The notes under the pieces are model-generated. The model worked only from the letters and a program-made list of their open reading frames with translations, ran no database searches and was not told the DNA's origin. Below are positions 46,022 through 57,214 of a stretch of DNA of 64,000 nucleotides, piece by piece. The DNA is from Drechmeria coniospora. Taxonomy: Eukaryota; Ascomycota; Sordariomycetes; Hypocreales; Ophiocordycipitaceae. The position numbers and the translations under genes were made by a program. The stretch spans positions 2,046,001-2,110,000 of the forward strand of contig NC_054389.1 of assembly GCF_001625195.1 (NCBI RefSeq). Direction: 5' to 3'. Each line of letters starts with the position of its first letter. Position 1 is the stretch's first letter.

Positions 46022-46976
46022 CTAGGTTTTCGAGGTCGACTTGAAAAACTGTGGGTAGATGTTGCGCAGCTCCAGCAGATTCCGAATTTGATATTGCGAC
46101 GCAGGAGTTTGGGGTATAGGCAGGCCTTCTTCGACGAGGTGCGCCGCCGTCCAGCCGAACTCTTTGGCTTTGACGCAGTTCAAGTAGGAGTCGTCTTGTG
46201 CGAGCAATGTCAGCGAGGGCCCACCAGACAGGGCGTGAGGGGAATGCCGGGGGTGAAGGGAGAGGGCGAGGGGAGGAAGCGACAACGAAGACGACGTACC
46301 GACAAAGAAGCAGTCCTCCACCCGCTCGATGCCGGCCTCTCGCATGCCCCTCCTGTACATGTCTGGGTGCGGCTTGCATATCAGTGGTTGCTGCGCATAA
46401 TCGCAGTAGGTCAGACCGTCAAAGAGGTCCTCGATCCCGAGCAGTTTCACGACCCGCCTTCCGTGCGTGACGTAGGCATTCGTGAAGAGCCACATGGTCA
46501 CTTTGGTCTTATCGATGTCCTCGAGCAGGCTTCGGAGAGCGGGGTTCGGCTTGATGATTTCCTCGAGGGGCAGCGCATCGTCCACCTTGGTGTTGTAGTC
46601 GAGCGGGTCGATCTGGTGGTGGCGGACGAGGCCCTCGATGGCCAAGCCGTAGTTGGTGTAGTACTCCCTGTGCAGTCTCACGGCCTCCTCGAATGGTATA
46701 TCCAGGTGCTTGACAAAATACTGATCAATCAGCTCCGCCATCAGATCGTGGACCTTGGTGCCTGGTGAGCTTCGTCAGCACAACGACGACGGCCAAACGA
46801 CGACTGCCATCTCGAAAGGCGTCGGTACTTACTCCTCGGGTAAAGGCAGTTGTCGATATCGCTGTCATGGGGCACGTCAGCCGGAAGCGAAGCAGGGTAG
46901 GATCGAGGGGGAACGATGCCTACAAGAACAGGACCGGCTTGCGGCGGCTCGGTGCGAGATCGGCCTCGGAACCCAT
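46022..46976 (-). CDS. Pyrimidine 5'-nucleotidase, HAD family (Sdt1/Phm8-like)
   Basis: Predicted cytosolic phosphatase that removes phosphate from pyrimidine nucleoside monophosphates. Four exons (46976-46924, 46861-46833, 46761-46300, 46194-46022) with introns of 62, 71 and 105 bp encode 238 residues. HAD motif I is D19-I-D21 in LFFDIDNCLYPRS, assembled from exons 1, 2 and 3, with exon 2 only 29 nt long. Motif II is the Thr of WLFTNAY, motif III the Lys of LICKPHPDMY, and motif IV the acidic pair in FVDDSYLN. The cap region (YYTNYGLAIEGLVRHHQID) is typical of the Sdt1/Phm8 group. Gene finders that skip the micro-exon would start at the internal Met 46741 and lose the catalytic Asp pair. The 3' end faces Med21. 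Confidence 0.92.
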
Positions 46977-48518
46977 GTTGGTTTGAATCATGTGTCGAGT
47001 CGCTGCCGATTATCGAGGGGAACGCTGGTGGGAGCTTGAACGACGCGCTCGACGGGGTTGGCACGACGGGAGCGAAGGGTAGGAAGCAAAGGGGAGCAGG
47101 GAGACGAGGACGACAGTTGAATTTTGGCTAGCTGGTGATGAAGCGAATATTGGTTCTCCGCGCGCGCTAGTCGAGCCTCCGTGGACGTGGACGTGTAGCC
47201 AGGAGAAATTTTGAGGTGTTTGCGATTCCGCTCACAGCAATTCCGGTCGGCGGATCTTCCAATCGATCTCGGCTGTGCTATATACTTGTACATACTTGTG
47301 CTCCGTAGTCCAGTCCACAGTCAGTCATATGACTCTTCCGGCGAGCCAAATTTCGACCATAGCGGCTTGCGCCATGGAGGTCTTGGTACCACTACCTACT
47401 AAGCTACTAGGTACCTTGAACTAAGTAAATGCCACTAAAGGGAGGGAGGCAGGTAAGACATGCTGATTACAAAGTCACCGAGATCGCAAGCCAGGTGCAT
47501 GGAGCAGTCATCATGGTATGGATAGAAATAAATGCCTCGTCCGCTAGTTCTCTGGAAGACAAACAAGTCGAGTACTGTTATTTCCGGTCTCTTGATTTCA
47601 TGGATCCTTGCAGCACTTGGCAGCTGGCATCATGTCCAAATCATACAGGGGAAAAGCATACCTACTACTCCGTAGTACTCCGTACCCATAGTACTGTACC
47701 TAGTAGTATTAGTACTTGTAGTGGCCATGGACGACTGAAAGGTTAGTAATTACAGCGCAGTCCGCAGGAGAAAAGGTAATAATTACTGTAAGTACATGCA
47801 CCTCCGAGCAGTGGGGGTACGAGTACTGTCACTACTAGGTACTTGCTTTCTACCTACTAGATAGGTACCTACAGTAGTACTGTAGTAGGGAGGTACCACA
47901 TGCACATTACAGGTGTGTATACTTACTTGGTGCTACAGCACTCACTAAGTACTTACAGTATAGAATGTGTCAGTTGAGCCACTCTACATACATTTCCTGC
48001 TCGATAGCATTTGACAGTGCTGTCAAGTATACGACGTACTACGACAATAGGTCATCCATCTTCTCCCTGGAATTATATTGCATGGAGTAACTTCAAGTAC
48101 CTACCTTGGGAAAGTACTCTGCAAAGATAACTAACTGCAGCATTACTCTGCTTGTTGTCTCTTCATTCTCTTCGGCCAGTGGGTGAGCGGATTCTGCCAC
48201 TCTCACCGCCTAATTGTTCGCCCGCCACCGGTGCTAACCTTAATCTGACTGGGTCGGCTGGCCCGACTGTTATCTCTCCTCGGAACTTGCGTATCTCGTA
48301 ACCTCTCGTCAAAGTCAGCGTCGGCACGCAAGAATCACCGGAGCGCCCCATGGCGAAAGCGAGGGCTCACGTTGCTACATTCTGAATGCCTCGTGCGTGA
48401 GCACATCATCCTCCTCCGCGAGCCTTTGCCGATCCGCTCGGCGATGCCACTGCGTCCTGTAGAGACCTGGTTCATCAAGTGACGCGACAATCACTGCGCC
48501 GCACGACATCTTGCGGTC
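46977..48518. promoter_or_regulatory. Divergent intergenic region with GTAC words
   Basis: It separates the 5'-nucleotidase (-) and the large disordered-protein gene (+). Promoters for both must lie here. GTAC/cctag words dominate 47280-48120. No gene is supported. Confidence 0.55.
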
Positions 48519-51020
48519 ATGACGCAGGCCCAGGGCAGCAGCCCTCCGTCGGCCGCCGCTGTGGGAGATGGAAAGACGTCGCTTCCGGCGGTCAAGGAGA
48601 GTTTGGCCTTCGAGATGCAGCAGTACGAGTTGATCCTGCGCTTCCAAGACGCCATTCTTGCCCGCCAGGAGGCAGCCGGTCCATCTCCCAACAGGCAGAA
48701 GCAGACCGACTCGGCGGCTCCCGTTCGAGAGAGCCATGTTCACCATGGAAAGCTGGCTCCGTCGGGGACGGCTGCGGCGACAAAAGGGCGCGTCAAACCC
48801 CGCCATGTTGGCAGCGGCCCGGCGTTGTCTGCGCACGCCCGCCCGTTTGCGACGGGCAACACGGAAATCAACCCCATTCTGCTCGAGAAATCCGATGATC
48901 TCATCCGAGCCGAAGTTACTCTTCAGCGGCAGAGGCTCGAGCGTGCCTTGCGAGACGAGGTCGAGCAACGCCGGCATTCCAAACCGTCCGTGCCGGACAA
49001 GCAGCCTTTCGAACTCGACGTCTCCGATGTCTTGACGAAAGCCCTTGCTCTCGTTCCAGCCGTTACCACTCCTCCGCCCGTCGTCGAAGCCTTTGCTGCT
49101 AATGATGATGAGCCTGCAAGTGATTCGTTCGACGACAACACCTTCTACTCCTCTCGACACGACACACCCGAGTCACACATGACATCGCGAGTTCCCCACG
49201 GGTCGGAAGAAATGCAGAGCTCGACATCCATGCAGGTGCAGCAGAAGGCCGCACCCGTAGCCGCGCCCGTGCCCGTGCCCCGGACGGCCGATGCCCCGCA
49301 GCGCGAGCAAGTCTTGCCCACGACGGCGGCTCCGGCGCCATGCAGAGAGTTGCCGGTTCCAGCATTGCCTCCGACTCGTACCAACGTCGTCCCCGGGCTG
49401 AACAACTACGTCGGAGGTGCCATCTCGGCGCAGCCGAACTCGTTCAACACCACGACCGGAGAGCAACGCCAGGCCGTGCCATGGCCAAACGCCGGAGCCG
49501 AGGATGCGCAGCGTTCGGTTCCAGACCTGGAAGACACCTACGTTGATCTGCATCCTCCGTCTCCGCTCCTCCGAGCGCACGCGCCGGAACGCGTCGCTCC
49601 CTCGTCTGCCCAAGCAAATCCCATGACTATCGCGGACAAGGGTCCGCAGAGCAGCGACGTAGCCGCTCCTCGTGCGAGGGTAGCGCCGGCACAGGTGGCC
49701 GCTCTCCTACATGAACATTCGACGGCGACGAGCCCGGACAGCTCCTCTCCGGGCGGAAGGCATGTGGATAAGAAAAGAGGCAAGAAGAAGAGGAAGAAGG
49801 TGGTTCGGCAAGCGGCCGAGGACATGGCGAGCCCGTCCATCAAACCTGAACCCCGCTCGGTCTCGCCGATCAGCGCCCCGACCTACCTCCGGCCCAACAA
49901 GCGTCGACGGCAGCAGCAAGGTCATGTCGTTACCGAGCTCGAGTACGACCCGACGATCGTGCAGTCCTTCTCTCACGATGCGGTCCTCCAGCATCCGACG
50001 CGACCCTACCGAGCGGAGCGCGTTCCCTTGGCCTACGACGCCGGCCCGGCACCTCCCCAGCGCACCGTCGGCGGCGGCCTCGTCGGCCAGCCCAGGTACG
50101 GGCGGGACTACGTGGATGACGGTCGGGCGCCGGTCGGCAGCCGTATCCACAGCTACGTGCCGCCGGCGGCATTTCCCTTGTCCTACCCGGCGACGGTGGA
50201 TTACGAGCCTCAACCGCCCTCGCAGTCGTTTGTCGGGGAGCCTCGGCGAACCTATCTCGAGTACTCCCCCCGAGGGGCTCGCTTCGCCGGTCGCCCGGCA
50301 CTCGAAGCGCCTGCGGCTCTGCCTCCGCCGAGACATGCTGCCCCGCCGCCACGTGTGCTGGTGGACGAGTACGGTCGTGAGTATTTCGACCCATCTCACC
50401 CTGCCGTCCAGCGACCTAGCGCGCCCCTCGCGGGCCCCGTCGAGGCCAGCATCGTGTACGAGCAGCAGCCCCCGCGACCCGTGTCTCGACATGCCCTTCC
50501 CGGTCCCGAGCGCTACGGCGACGGCGGCGTCGTGTACGGTGCACCCACGGCGACGTACGCGATGCCTAGACGTGTTGTGACGCAGCCAGAATACGCATCG
50601 TACGAGCGCAGGGACGGCTACCCTCACGACTATGCAGTCCAACCGATGGCGCTACCCCCGGCGGGATTCATCGAGGTCAGTGGCCGCGAGGCCCCGGCGC
50701 CGAGGGCGTACCCGGTGAGGGCGGCGAGCATGTTGCCGGCGGAGCCCGTACGATACGAGCCTCCGCGCGGCTACGGACGAGTGCAGAGCATCCGGCCCGA
50801 GGCTCCAGGGCGAGAGTACGCTTCCGGCAGCGTCCACCCAGAGGGCCGCCGAGAGGTGATGCAGCCGTACGTTCGAGAGTACGGGGCGCGGCCCGTGGTC
50901 GACTACCAACACCAACCGACCGGTGACGGGCACCGCGAGATCGCTTTCATCGAGCACCCACGGGGGGCAACGCAGGAGATTGTGTACACGGACGATGCCC
51001 GGCGAGAGATTTATCGATAG
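48519..51020 (+). CDS. Large disordered protein with basic nuclear-type signal, function unknown
   Basis: One uninterrupted exon of 833 residues with the strong third-position GC of the other genes here. I do not recognise a catalytic or folded domain. Residues about 28-48 (FEMQQYELILRFQDAILARQ) and about 118-152 (INPILLEKSDDLIRAEVTLQ, followed by RQRLERALRDEVEQRR) form likely helices. The middle is rich in Pro, Ala and Ser. A dense basic stretch, KKRGKKKRKKVVRQ, at about residue 418 and PNKRRRQQQ further on look like nuclear localisation signals. The C-terminal third is rich in Pro, Tyr and Arg with repeated Arg-Glu-Tyr and YEP/YEPP patterns (DEYGREYFDPSHP, PEYASYERRDGYP). It may be a chromatin or RNA-associated scaffold, but this is inference from composition. 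The start lies in the context gcggtcatg. Confidence 0.8.
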   Translation: MTQAQGSSPPSAAAVGDGKTSLPAVKESLAFEMQQYELILRFQDAILARQEAAGPSPNRQKQTDSAAPVRESHVHHGKLAPSGTAAATKGRVKPRHVGSGPALSAHARPFATGNTEINPILLEKSDDLIRAEVTLQRQRLERALRDEVEQRRHSKPSVPDKQPFELDVSDVLTKALALVPAVTTPPPVVEAFAANDDEPASDSFDDNTFYSSRHDTPESHMTSRVPHGSEEMQSSTSMQVQQKAAPVAAPVPVPRTADAPQREQVLPTTAAPAPCRELPVPALPPTRTNVVPGLNNYVGGAISAQPNSFNTTTGEQRQAVPWPNAGAEDAQRSVPDLEDTYVDLHPPSPLLRAHAPERVAPSSAQANPMTIADKGPQSSDVAAPRARVAPAQVAALLHEHSTATSPDSSSPGGRHVDKKRGKKKRKKVVRQAAEDMASPSIKPEPRSVSPISAPTYLRPNKRRRQQQGHVVTELEYDPTIVQSFSHDAVLQHPTRPYRAERVPLAYDAGPAPPQRTVGGGLVGQPRYGRDYVDDGRAPVGSRIHSYVPPAAFPLSYPATVDYEPQPPSQSFVGEPRRTYLEYSPRGARFAGRPALEAPAALPPPRHAAPPPRVLVDEYGREYFDPSHPAVQRPSAPLAGPVEASIVYEQQPPRPVSRHALPGPERYGDGGVVYGAPTATYAMPRRVVTQPEYASYERRDGYPHDYAVQPMALPPAGFIEVSGREAPAPRAYPVRAASMLPAEPVRYEPPRGYGRVQSIRPEAPGREYASGSVHPEGRREVMQPYVREYGARPVVDYQHQPTGDGHREIAFIEHPRGATQEIVYTDDARREIYR

Positions 51021-51447
51021 ACGTGAGAAGAGTTTGGCGACATGTGTTTAGTATTGGAAAAATGGCGCATGCAGTGGCGTGTACCGCACCGAACGGCAAG
51101 CGGGTTGATTGCCTGCGTGCTGCAATGTATGTCTACACGGCCCCGTAGCCTGTTCACGCCGTAGGTTCCAACCTACTTGTGCCTGCCGGCTCGCCTGCCT
51201 GCCTACTGGTGAGATCTTTGCACCCCGACGGTGTTCCCGCTTGCCCGCTTGCGCAGTGCTGAAGTCCAAGGTCGAGGGGACGCCAGTTGATTCATGGCGC
51301 AGTGGCATGAAGAAAGGCCGGTCTGAGTGAAGTTGACGACGACTGCCCTGCACTTGCGGAGTGTGCGTGCTCTGCTGCGCAAGGTTAAGCCGTTGCATGC
51401 AGACCTGCTTTGCTCCATCACGCTCGCTGGCACTCACCAACCAGTGG

Positions 51448-52640
51448 CTACTTGTGACGTATGGATAGATCGGTTGACGGCCGAATGACCGCGAGACTGA
51501 CGAAGCCCACGGAACCTTGACACTGCGTATCAGGTTGTCGGAAGGCAAGCCTGGTCGGTTCTAGAATTATCTGTGCATGAGAAACCAAGCTGTCACTACC
51601 AAGACAGCATGGGCTGCGGCATCCAGCTGAATAAGACGGTATACCGCCTCGTCCATCTATGATATCGGCGCACGGTACCCCAACGAGTTCGGGGAAGGCT
51701 CTTTTCCGGATCGTCTGGACGATGCCGCCATTTGACAGGCGCTCGGCGAGCAAAGTAACGCCAGCGGCGACGAACTCACCTTTGCCTTGGATCATATGTG
51801 GACTTTGGAAGGTGGTACGAAGATGTCTGCACTGCACCACTGCTTCGTTCGCTTGTTGCCAACGCCTGCCATATCAGTATACCGCATTGACCAAGTGGCG
51901 GGAATCATTGCCGCTTTGGAACATGAGTTGTTGGATCAACGCAGAATGAAGGTCATTGGGAGCGGATCAATGCGCGAATTGGTTGGAAAATGAGCTGGCC
52001 AAGTCAAGGGTTATGAATGGCGGAGTGGCCTGGAAGCGCTGGTGCTGCCCCAATTCGTTAGGGCTACACGGTGACAAGATTGCTGTTGCCTGCGGCTGAA
52101 ATGTTCAGCAACGTAATGGCCGAGCTCTGTTGCTGCCACCACGATCTTCGGCTCTTCAACCGATGCGATGGATGTGGCCATCCGGCAGCAAAAGGGAGCG
52201 ACTCTCACCAATCGAACGGGAACGAGGCTGCGAATCACCTTGATTTCGTCACCATGCAGTTCAGCCGTGGTAGCGGTGTTGGTTGGCATCATCATATCAC
52301 ATTCTTCCAGAGAGCCGCACGCATCGACATTCGACATGCTTGTTGCATAAGGCGCTCATCGACGAGAGATACTCTCGGATGCAGGAACACGCATAACCGC
52401 AAATGTAGCAGAGCTCGGAATCTCACACAGTTTCCTTTGGGCCAGGTACTTTCTGCGCTGCATGTACGGAACCTTTTGGACGATGTTGGGCCTTCCGAGG
52501 CAGCAAAGGACCAACCAGACGGGATCGTCTAGCCATGCCAAGGATAGTTGATTCCAAAGAGAGCCACGGCGGGAGCATGAAACCTTCCTCTTTACTGATC
52601 CGGGACCCTTTTTTGGCTCCCGGCAATCGTTTTTGGGCAC
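51448..52640 (-). pseudogene. Possible decayed gene on the minus strand
   Basis: Consecutive minus-strand frames (52640-52356, 52337-52011, 51840-51448) carry protein-like sequence, such as RSLVPVRLVRVAPFCCRMAT, KIVVAATELGHYVAEHF and EFVAAGVTLLAERLSNGGIV. They are broken by stops and frame changes that I could not mend with credible introns. Base composition is even, without the GTAC vocabulary on either side. It could be an inactivated enzyme gene, an unrecognised multi-exon gene, or chance. No family was identified. Confidence 0.25.
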
Positions 52641-53001
52641 CAGGAGCCGTGGGGATGGAGATGCAATGAACGAGCATGGTTAGATGTTCGACGCTGATGC
52701 CGGCCTTTTTTTTTCAACGGATGTAAGCAGTGTGTCCTTATTTACTTGTACTTGCACCTATTGAACCTGTGCCAGGCAACTCACATACATTAATCAACAA
52801 AGTGCCTGGGCTGCGTGTGCAATGGTGGCTACAAGTCTGGAGTAGGTGGCCGGTTCATGCAAGAGCTCCTGCTCTGGCGCATTTCTTGTACCGCCGCGAA
52901 GTAAGCATACTTACTGTGCTCCGTACGGAGTACTTACTGTACTTACACCTATACAAGTACAGCTACATGTACGTACAAGCACCTGCAAGTAATAATGCTG
53001 G

Positions 53002-53019
53002 ACGGAGTACTCCGTACGG
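53002..53019. repeat. Overlapping GTAC-family palindromes
   Basis: acggagtactccgt (53002-53015) overlaps ccgtacgg (53012-53019). Successive CGG and CCG triplets are thus spaced alternately by 6 and 2 bases. Confidence 0.85.
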
Positions 53020-53085
53020 AGGGCAGGCATGGAGTAATAACACCCAGCATGTACTCTGTACTGTACAGTAATTACATGTACTATG

Positions 53086-53162
53086 CGGAGTAAGCACATG
53101 TGCAAATGGTGTAAGTATACGGAGTAAGCACATGTGCAAATGGTGCTAATGTGCAAATGGTG
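53086..53162. repeat. 26-bp direct repeat with a third partial copy
   Basis: cggagtaagcacatgtgcaa followed by atggtg occurs at 53086-53111 and again at 53120-53145. A third copy, atgtgcaaatggtg, lies at 53149-53162. The spacers are 8 and 3 bp. The unit contains the palindrome cacatgtg. Confidence 0.9.
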
Positions 53163-56100
53163 TTAATGTATGTACTTGTTGTCTTGTACGGGGTACGGAG
53201 TAATTACTCCGTACTGTACTTACTGCAGTTGTATTACGGATAATGAGAAGCGGAGATGGATCCTTACTGGTTGGTCCCTTTTCCCCCGCCCCCTCATGGA
53301 TCCTAAGCAAGTACATTCTCTCAGCGTGTGGCGGGCGCGGTATGAATCCAATACCAGCATTACGGAGTAATACGGAGTAGTTGTACAGTAAGTACAGTAC
53401 ACAGAAGTGCGCATGTACTTGCAGTACGTGTACTGTAGTATTTACTTGCCTACATTAAATTACATGCACCATCATGTCAGGTTAACTTAACTTGTACCTG
53501 TGAAGCTGGGCGCAAGTACTTGTACTCTGCTGATACGGAGTAATATACCGTACATTCATGCTTCATTTAGTGCCTTAGTACCTCGTACCTACCGTGGTAG
53601 TTTGCACAGCAAGTACCTGCATCACTGCTGTAACAGCGCATGCCTTTCGATTGACTCGTGTTGGTTTGGCCCTTTTCGTAGTACTTTCAGCACGCATGGT
53701 ACCCAGACGCTACTAGTAAGTATACCATCTTGTAACAGTACTACTTACTTGTACGGCATGCATGGTATGAACACCGATCTGCAGATGCAGGTAGGCCTTT
53801 GTTCCTGACGGATGCTCCTCGTGGCATGGTATTCCAAGAAGCGGACGCGTGGCGATGACTTGAGCAGTCATGTGCTTGTACGCATACCTAGACGACGCTG
53901 AAGTTCACGTCGTCGGCATACATGTTTGCTTTCTTCTCGTTGGCCATGTCTCGGCTTGAAACAACAGTCTCGGTGCGAGCACTGGTGCGCGTACAAGGTC
54001 GGCACGACACCAGGACGGTGCTGATCCTGTCGTACACCGAAAGTGAAGCACGACACCGCGCAGAGTGCGAGAGAAAAAAGTCGTCACGGCGGCGCTGCTC
54101 AAGGGAATCGGAAGGCAAGGAGCGGGACTGTAAAGGGTGCCGCGGAAATGCAGCTTGTCGACCGACCGTAGCGCATGCTGCGTCGACACGTGTCGGCGAC
54201 GTGGCCGTGCGCGACTGTGCGGTGAAGGGAAGCGCACGACTGCGGACAGAAGCCCAACGATACGCCAACAGCAGTGCTGCTACCCAAGTGCGAGCACATG
54301 GCAAGTTCGTATTCATGTACTCCGTGCGGAGCACAGCAAGTACTGGTATGACGGAGAATGGACGCCGTTGCGGCGAGCTCCCAACACTGGAATTACTCGG
54401 CACTAGGCGCCCAGAGCAATAAGTGTTCATGTAATACGGAGTACGGAACACGGAGTACTGTACATGGTAATACAGCAATCACACGGCAAACTGTACCACC
54501 CACCACTTACCTTGCGTGTTGTACGGAGCATTGCTCAGTACGGCCCCAATTCCTCGCCGCCTGTCTCTGATGCATCCCCTGCCCCCTCGGCTCGGGCGCG
54601 ATGAGCAGCACCATGCGATCGATCCTAACAGTCCCGGCAGCGAGACGAGCCTTGCATTTGCTCTCCCCTTTACAGGCCGCTCTCTGTATACCTGCATCCT
54701 CAGACCCGGCTGCGAGTGGCTTGAGAGGCCGTGCCAGGTCGGGCCGCAAACACTTCCTGGTGGCCCCAATCAGGCCATACCGGGTGCCTTGGTACTCGTA
54801 CTGCCGTGGTACCTAGTAGTACTTACTGTACTTTCTCCGGAGACTCATGGACACTGTCGGCGGCAACAAGATCAATAGCCGGTACGGGATTTGGATTTGG
54901 GCAACGGTTTCGACCATAAGGTGCCTATTCATCAGCGTGCAAGTACCGGCACCATCGGCGCGAGGGATACGATACGCCTCTGCTGTGCGGCTGCGGCGAT
55001 GATACCATGCGTACCACCGCACCATCATTAGTATCCAGCATGATGGTTTTACGACTAGTGCACATGTAGACGTACGGAGTACTGCGGCGCATGGTTCTGA
55101 TACCACCTCAGCTGCACATGTAAGTACAGTAAGTACTGGGCAGTGGTACGGACACGCCAAGGCAAACATGTACGAGTACTAGGTACTTTGCACACATGGA
55201 CGTGTAATACAGGATACGTTGTACACCTACATGTACTTGGTTGTAGCTGTAGTTGTGCAGTACTTTGGTGCCTCGAGCGGGCCCCCCAAATGTCAGCATA
55301 GCCCCAGCGTCTGCCACTCAAATATTAGTTGGAACGCAACGTGTGTGGGCATGCTTTGAGGGACGGAGGTTTCCTCGTTCTCCAATCCCAGCGGCTGCTG
55401 AACGCCATCCGCAGCAGCAAGGGTGCCTGCTAATACTCCCACCTGGTTAGCAGCACATGTTGGCGAGCCAGGCGGGCGACGACGTGGCGGAAATGCAGAC
55501 TGCTCTCGCCATTATTCAGGTGCTTGACACAGTTCCATTCGCAGTAGAAACGTAATACCGCGTACGCCTGCCTTGCTTGCCTGCCGAAATACCGTACGCC
55601 GACTCCATTCTCCAACATGGACGTACTTAGAACGGAGTAGGTGTACAGTGACGCCGGAGGACCACTGGCCTCGGCCTCCACGTCCCCTTCCTGTTTGCGA
55701 CATCTCACTCGCGTAGCCCAGGCGCCAAACTCTCGCCTCCACGATGTACCGGGTACGTCTTTATTGCTACAAGGTAGAGTCTGGCTACATGTACAAGTAC
55801 TTGGTAGTGCGTGCACGAGAACACTTGGCTGCCTAGCCGTACGGAGTACTTGATTACTGTACATGTGGTTGGTGGGGATTGAGTACCGTACAAGTAAGTA
55901 CACCTCCAGTGCACAGTAAGTACGCGGACATGTGCAGTACTTGGGCAAGCCAATGGTTACTAGGTATTACTCCGTACTGTACTAATATACACATGTACCT
56001 CAGTACGAACAGTGCTTTAGTACCTACCTAAGTACCTAGGTACGTAGTACTTACCAACCTTCAGTACTACGCACCCGTCTTTGCACCCGCTGTCTCGACC

Positions 56101-56820
56101 CCGTCCACGCGGTTCCGTGGCGTGAACATCTCGTTTTACTGGCTGTATGTTATGGCACGCAGAATTTAACGCCTTGATTCGGGCACTGGCAGCCGTGCTA
56201 CGAGCCAACTCATTGGCGGGATTGAGTCTCGCAATGCCTAATGATGCAGCACCAGCATCCAACGGCGTCATACCATCCATACCATTCTACGGAGTACTAG
56301 GTGCCATGTTACCGCCTTCCCCCCATGTCGTGGGTTCAAGTACCACCACGCTCGTGCTATGCCTGAATTCGTCCTCGCAGTATTAATGCTCGCCAGCGTT
56401 GTCTGTACCCGTATATTCCTTGGTACTGGTACTTACTAATAATACTACGTACGGAGTACTAGTACAAGTATGCAGGGCCAGGGCTCAGCTTCGCCCATCC
56501 CTCTTGCCCTCGTCCCACTCGGGTTCGGAAGTCCTACCTGCCCGCCTGCGCCCGTCCCACTCTGGCCTGCAGCACACCAGTCAGCGCTGGTCGACCAGGT
56601 ACGTATCCCTCCAGCTGACCCACCCTCACTGCCCTTCCGCTCCTTCTTCCCTCAACCGAGTACCGTGCATCGTACTTGCATCGAACTGTACTAGTATCTC
56701 TCTGTACTCTTCCGTCCCGTTCCCCGTAATGCTGCTTCCTCTCTCCGCCTCCTCCTCCTCCTTTCTTCGTCAATTCATCATCCACGCCCGCGGCACGCTC
56801 AACACAGAATCCTGAAGCGC

Positions 56821-56864
56821 CCGCGAGCCAGTTCCTTCCCTCTTTCCTCCTCCTTCTCCCCCTC

Positions 56865-56910
<46 letters not shown>

Positions 56911-57010
56911 ACTCTCTCGCATATTCTCTCGCTCGCTCGCTCGCTCTCGCTCTCTCTCGCTCTCTCTCGTCCACACCCTCATCCTCGCCCTCCCCCGTCT
57001 CCCTCTCTTC
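56821..57010 (+). repeat. (TC)n microsatellite and pyrimidine tract in the KH-gene leader
   Basis: A pure TC run covers about 56869-56905. Gctc repeats from 56931 and further ctctct stretches follow. The tract lies 310-390 bases before the start codon of the KH-domain gene and would read as CU-rich in its mRNA if transcribed. Confidence 0.85.
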
Positions 57011-57214
57011 ATTTCCCCAGCTTCTTCGTTTCGTCGACCACCTCCGGCATCGCTTTCTCTGCTTCTTCTTCGGCCGCCTCCTTCTTTTGCTTCGTCCCTG
57101 ACCGCCTGCACGTTCTCGGAAATCAACGGCATACCCAACGCAGCCGTCATCGCGTTGCCTGCCGTCCACGACTGCGACTGAAAGTTTGACGGGCCGGCCT
57201 TGCGCTTGCTCACC

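Larger units (their letters stand above)
51021..57214. other. Long gene desert with possible gene relic and long 5' leader
   Basis: No intact gene is supported. 51.05-52.65 kb lacks GTAC words and may contain a decayed gene on the minus strand (see separate entry). 52.7-56.5 kb is dense in GTAC/ACGGAGTAC words with 26-bp direct repeats at 53086-53162. From about 56470 to 57214 the DNA is CT-rich and forms the probable promoter and leader of the KH-protein gene. Confidence 0.6.
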
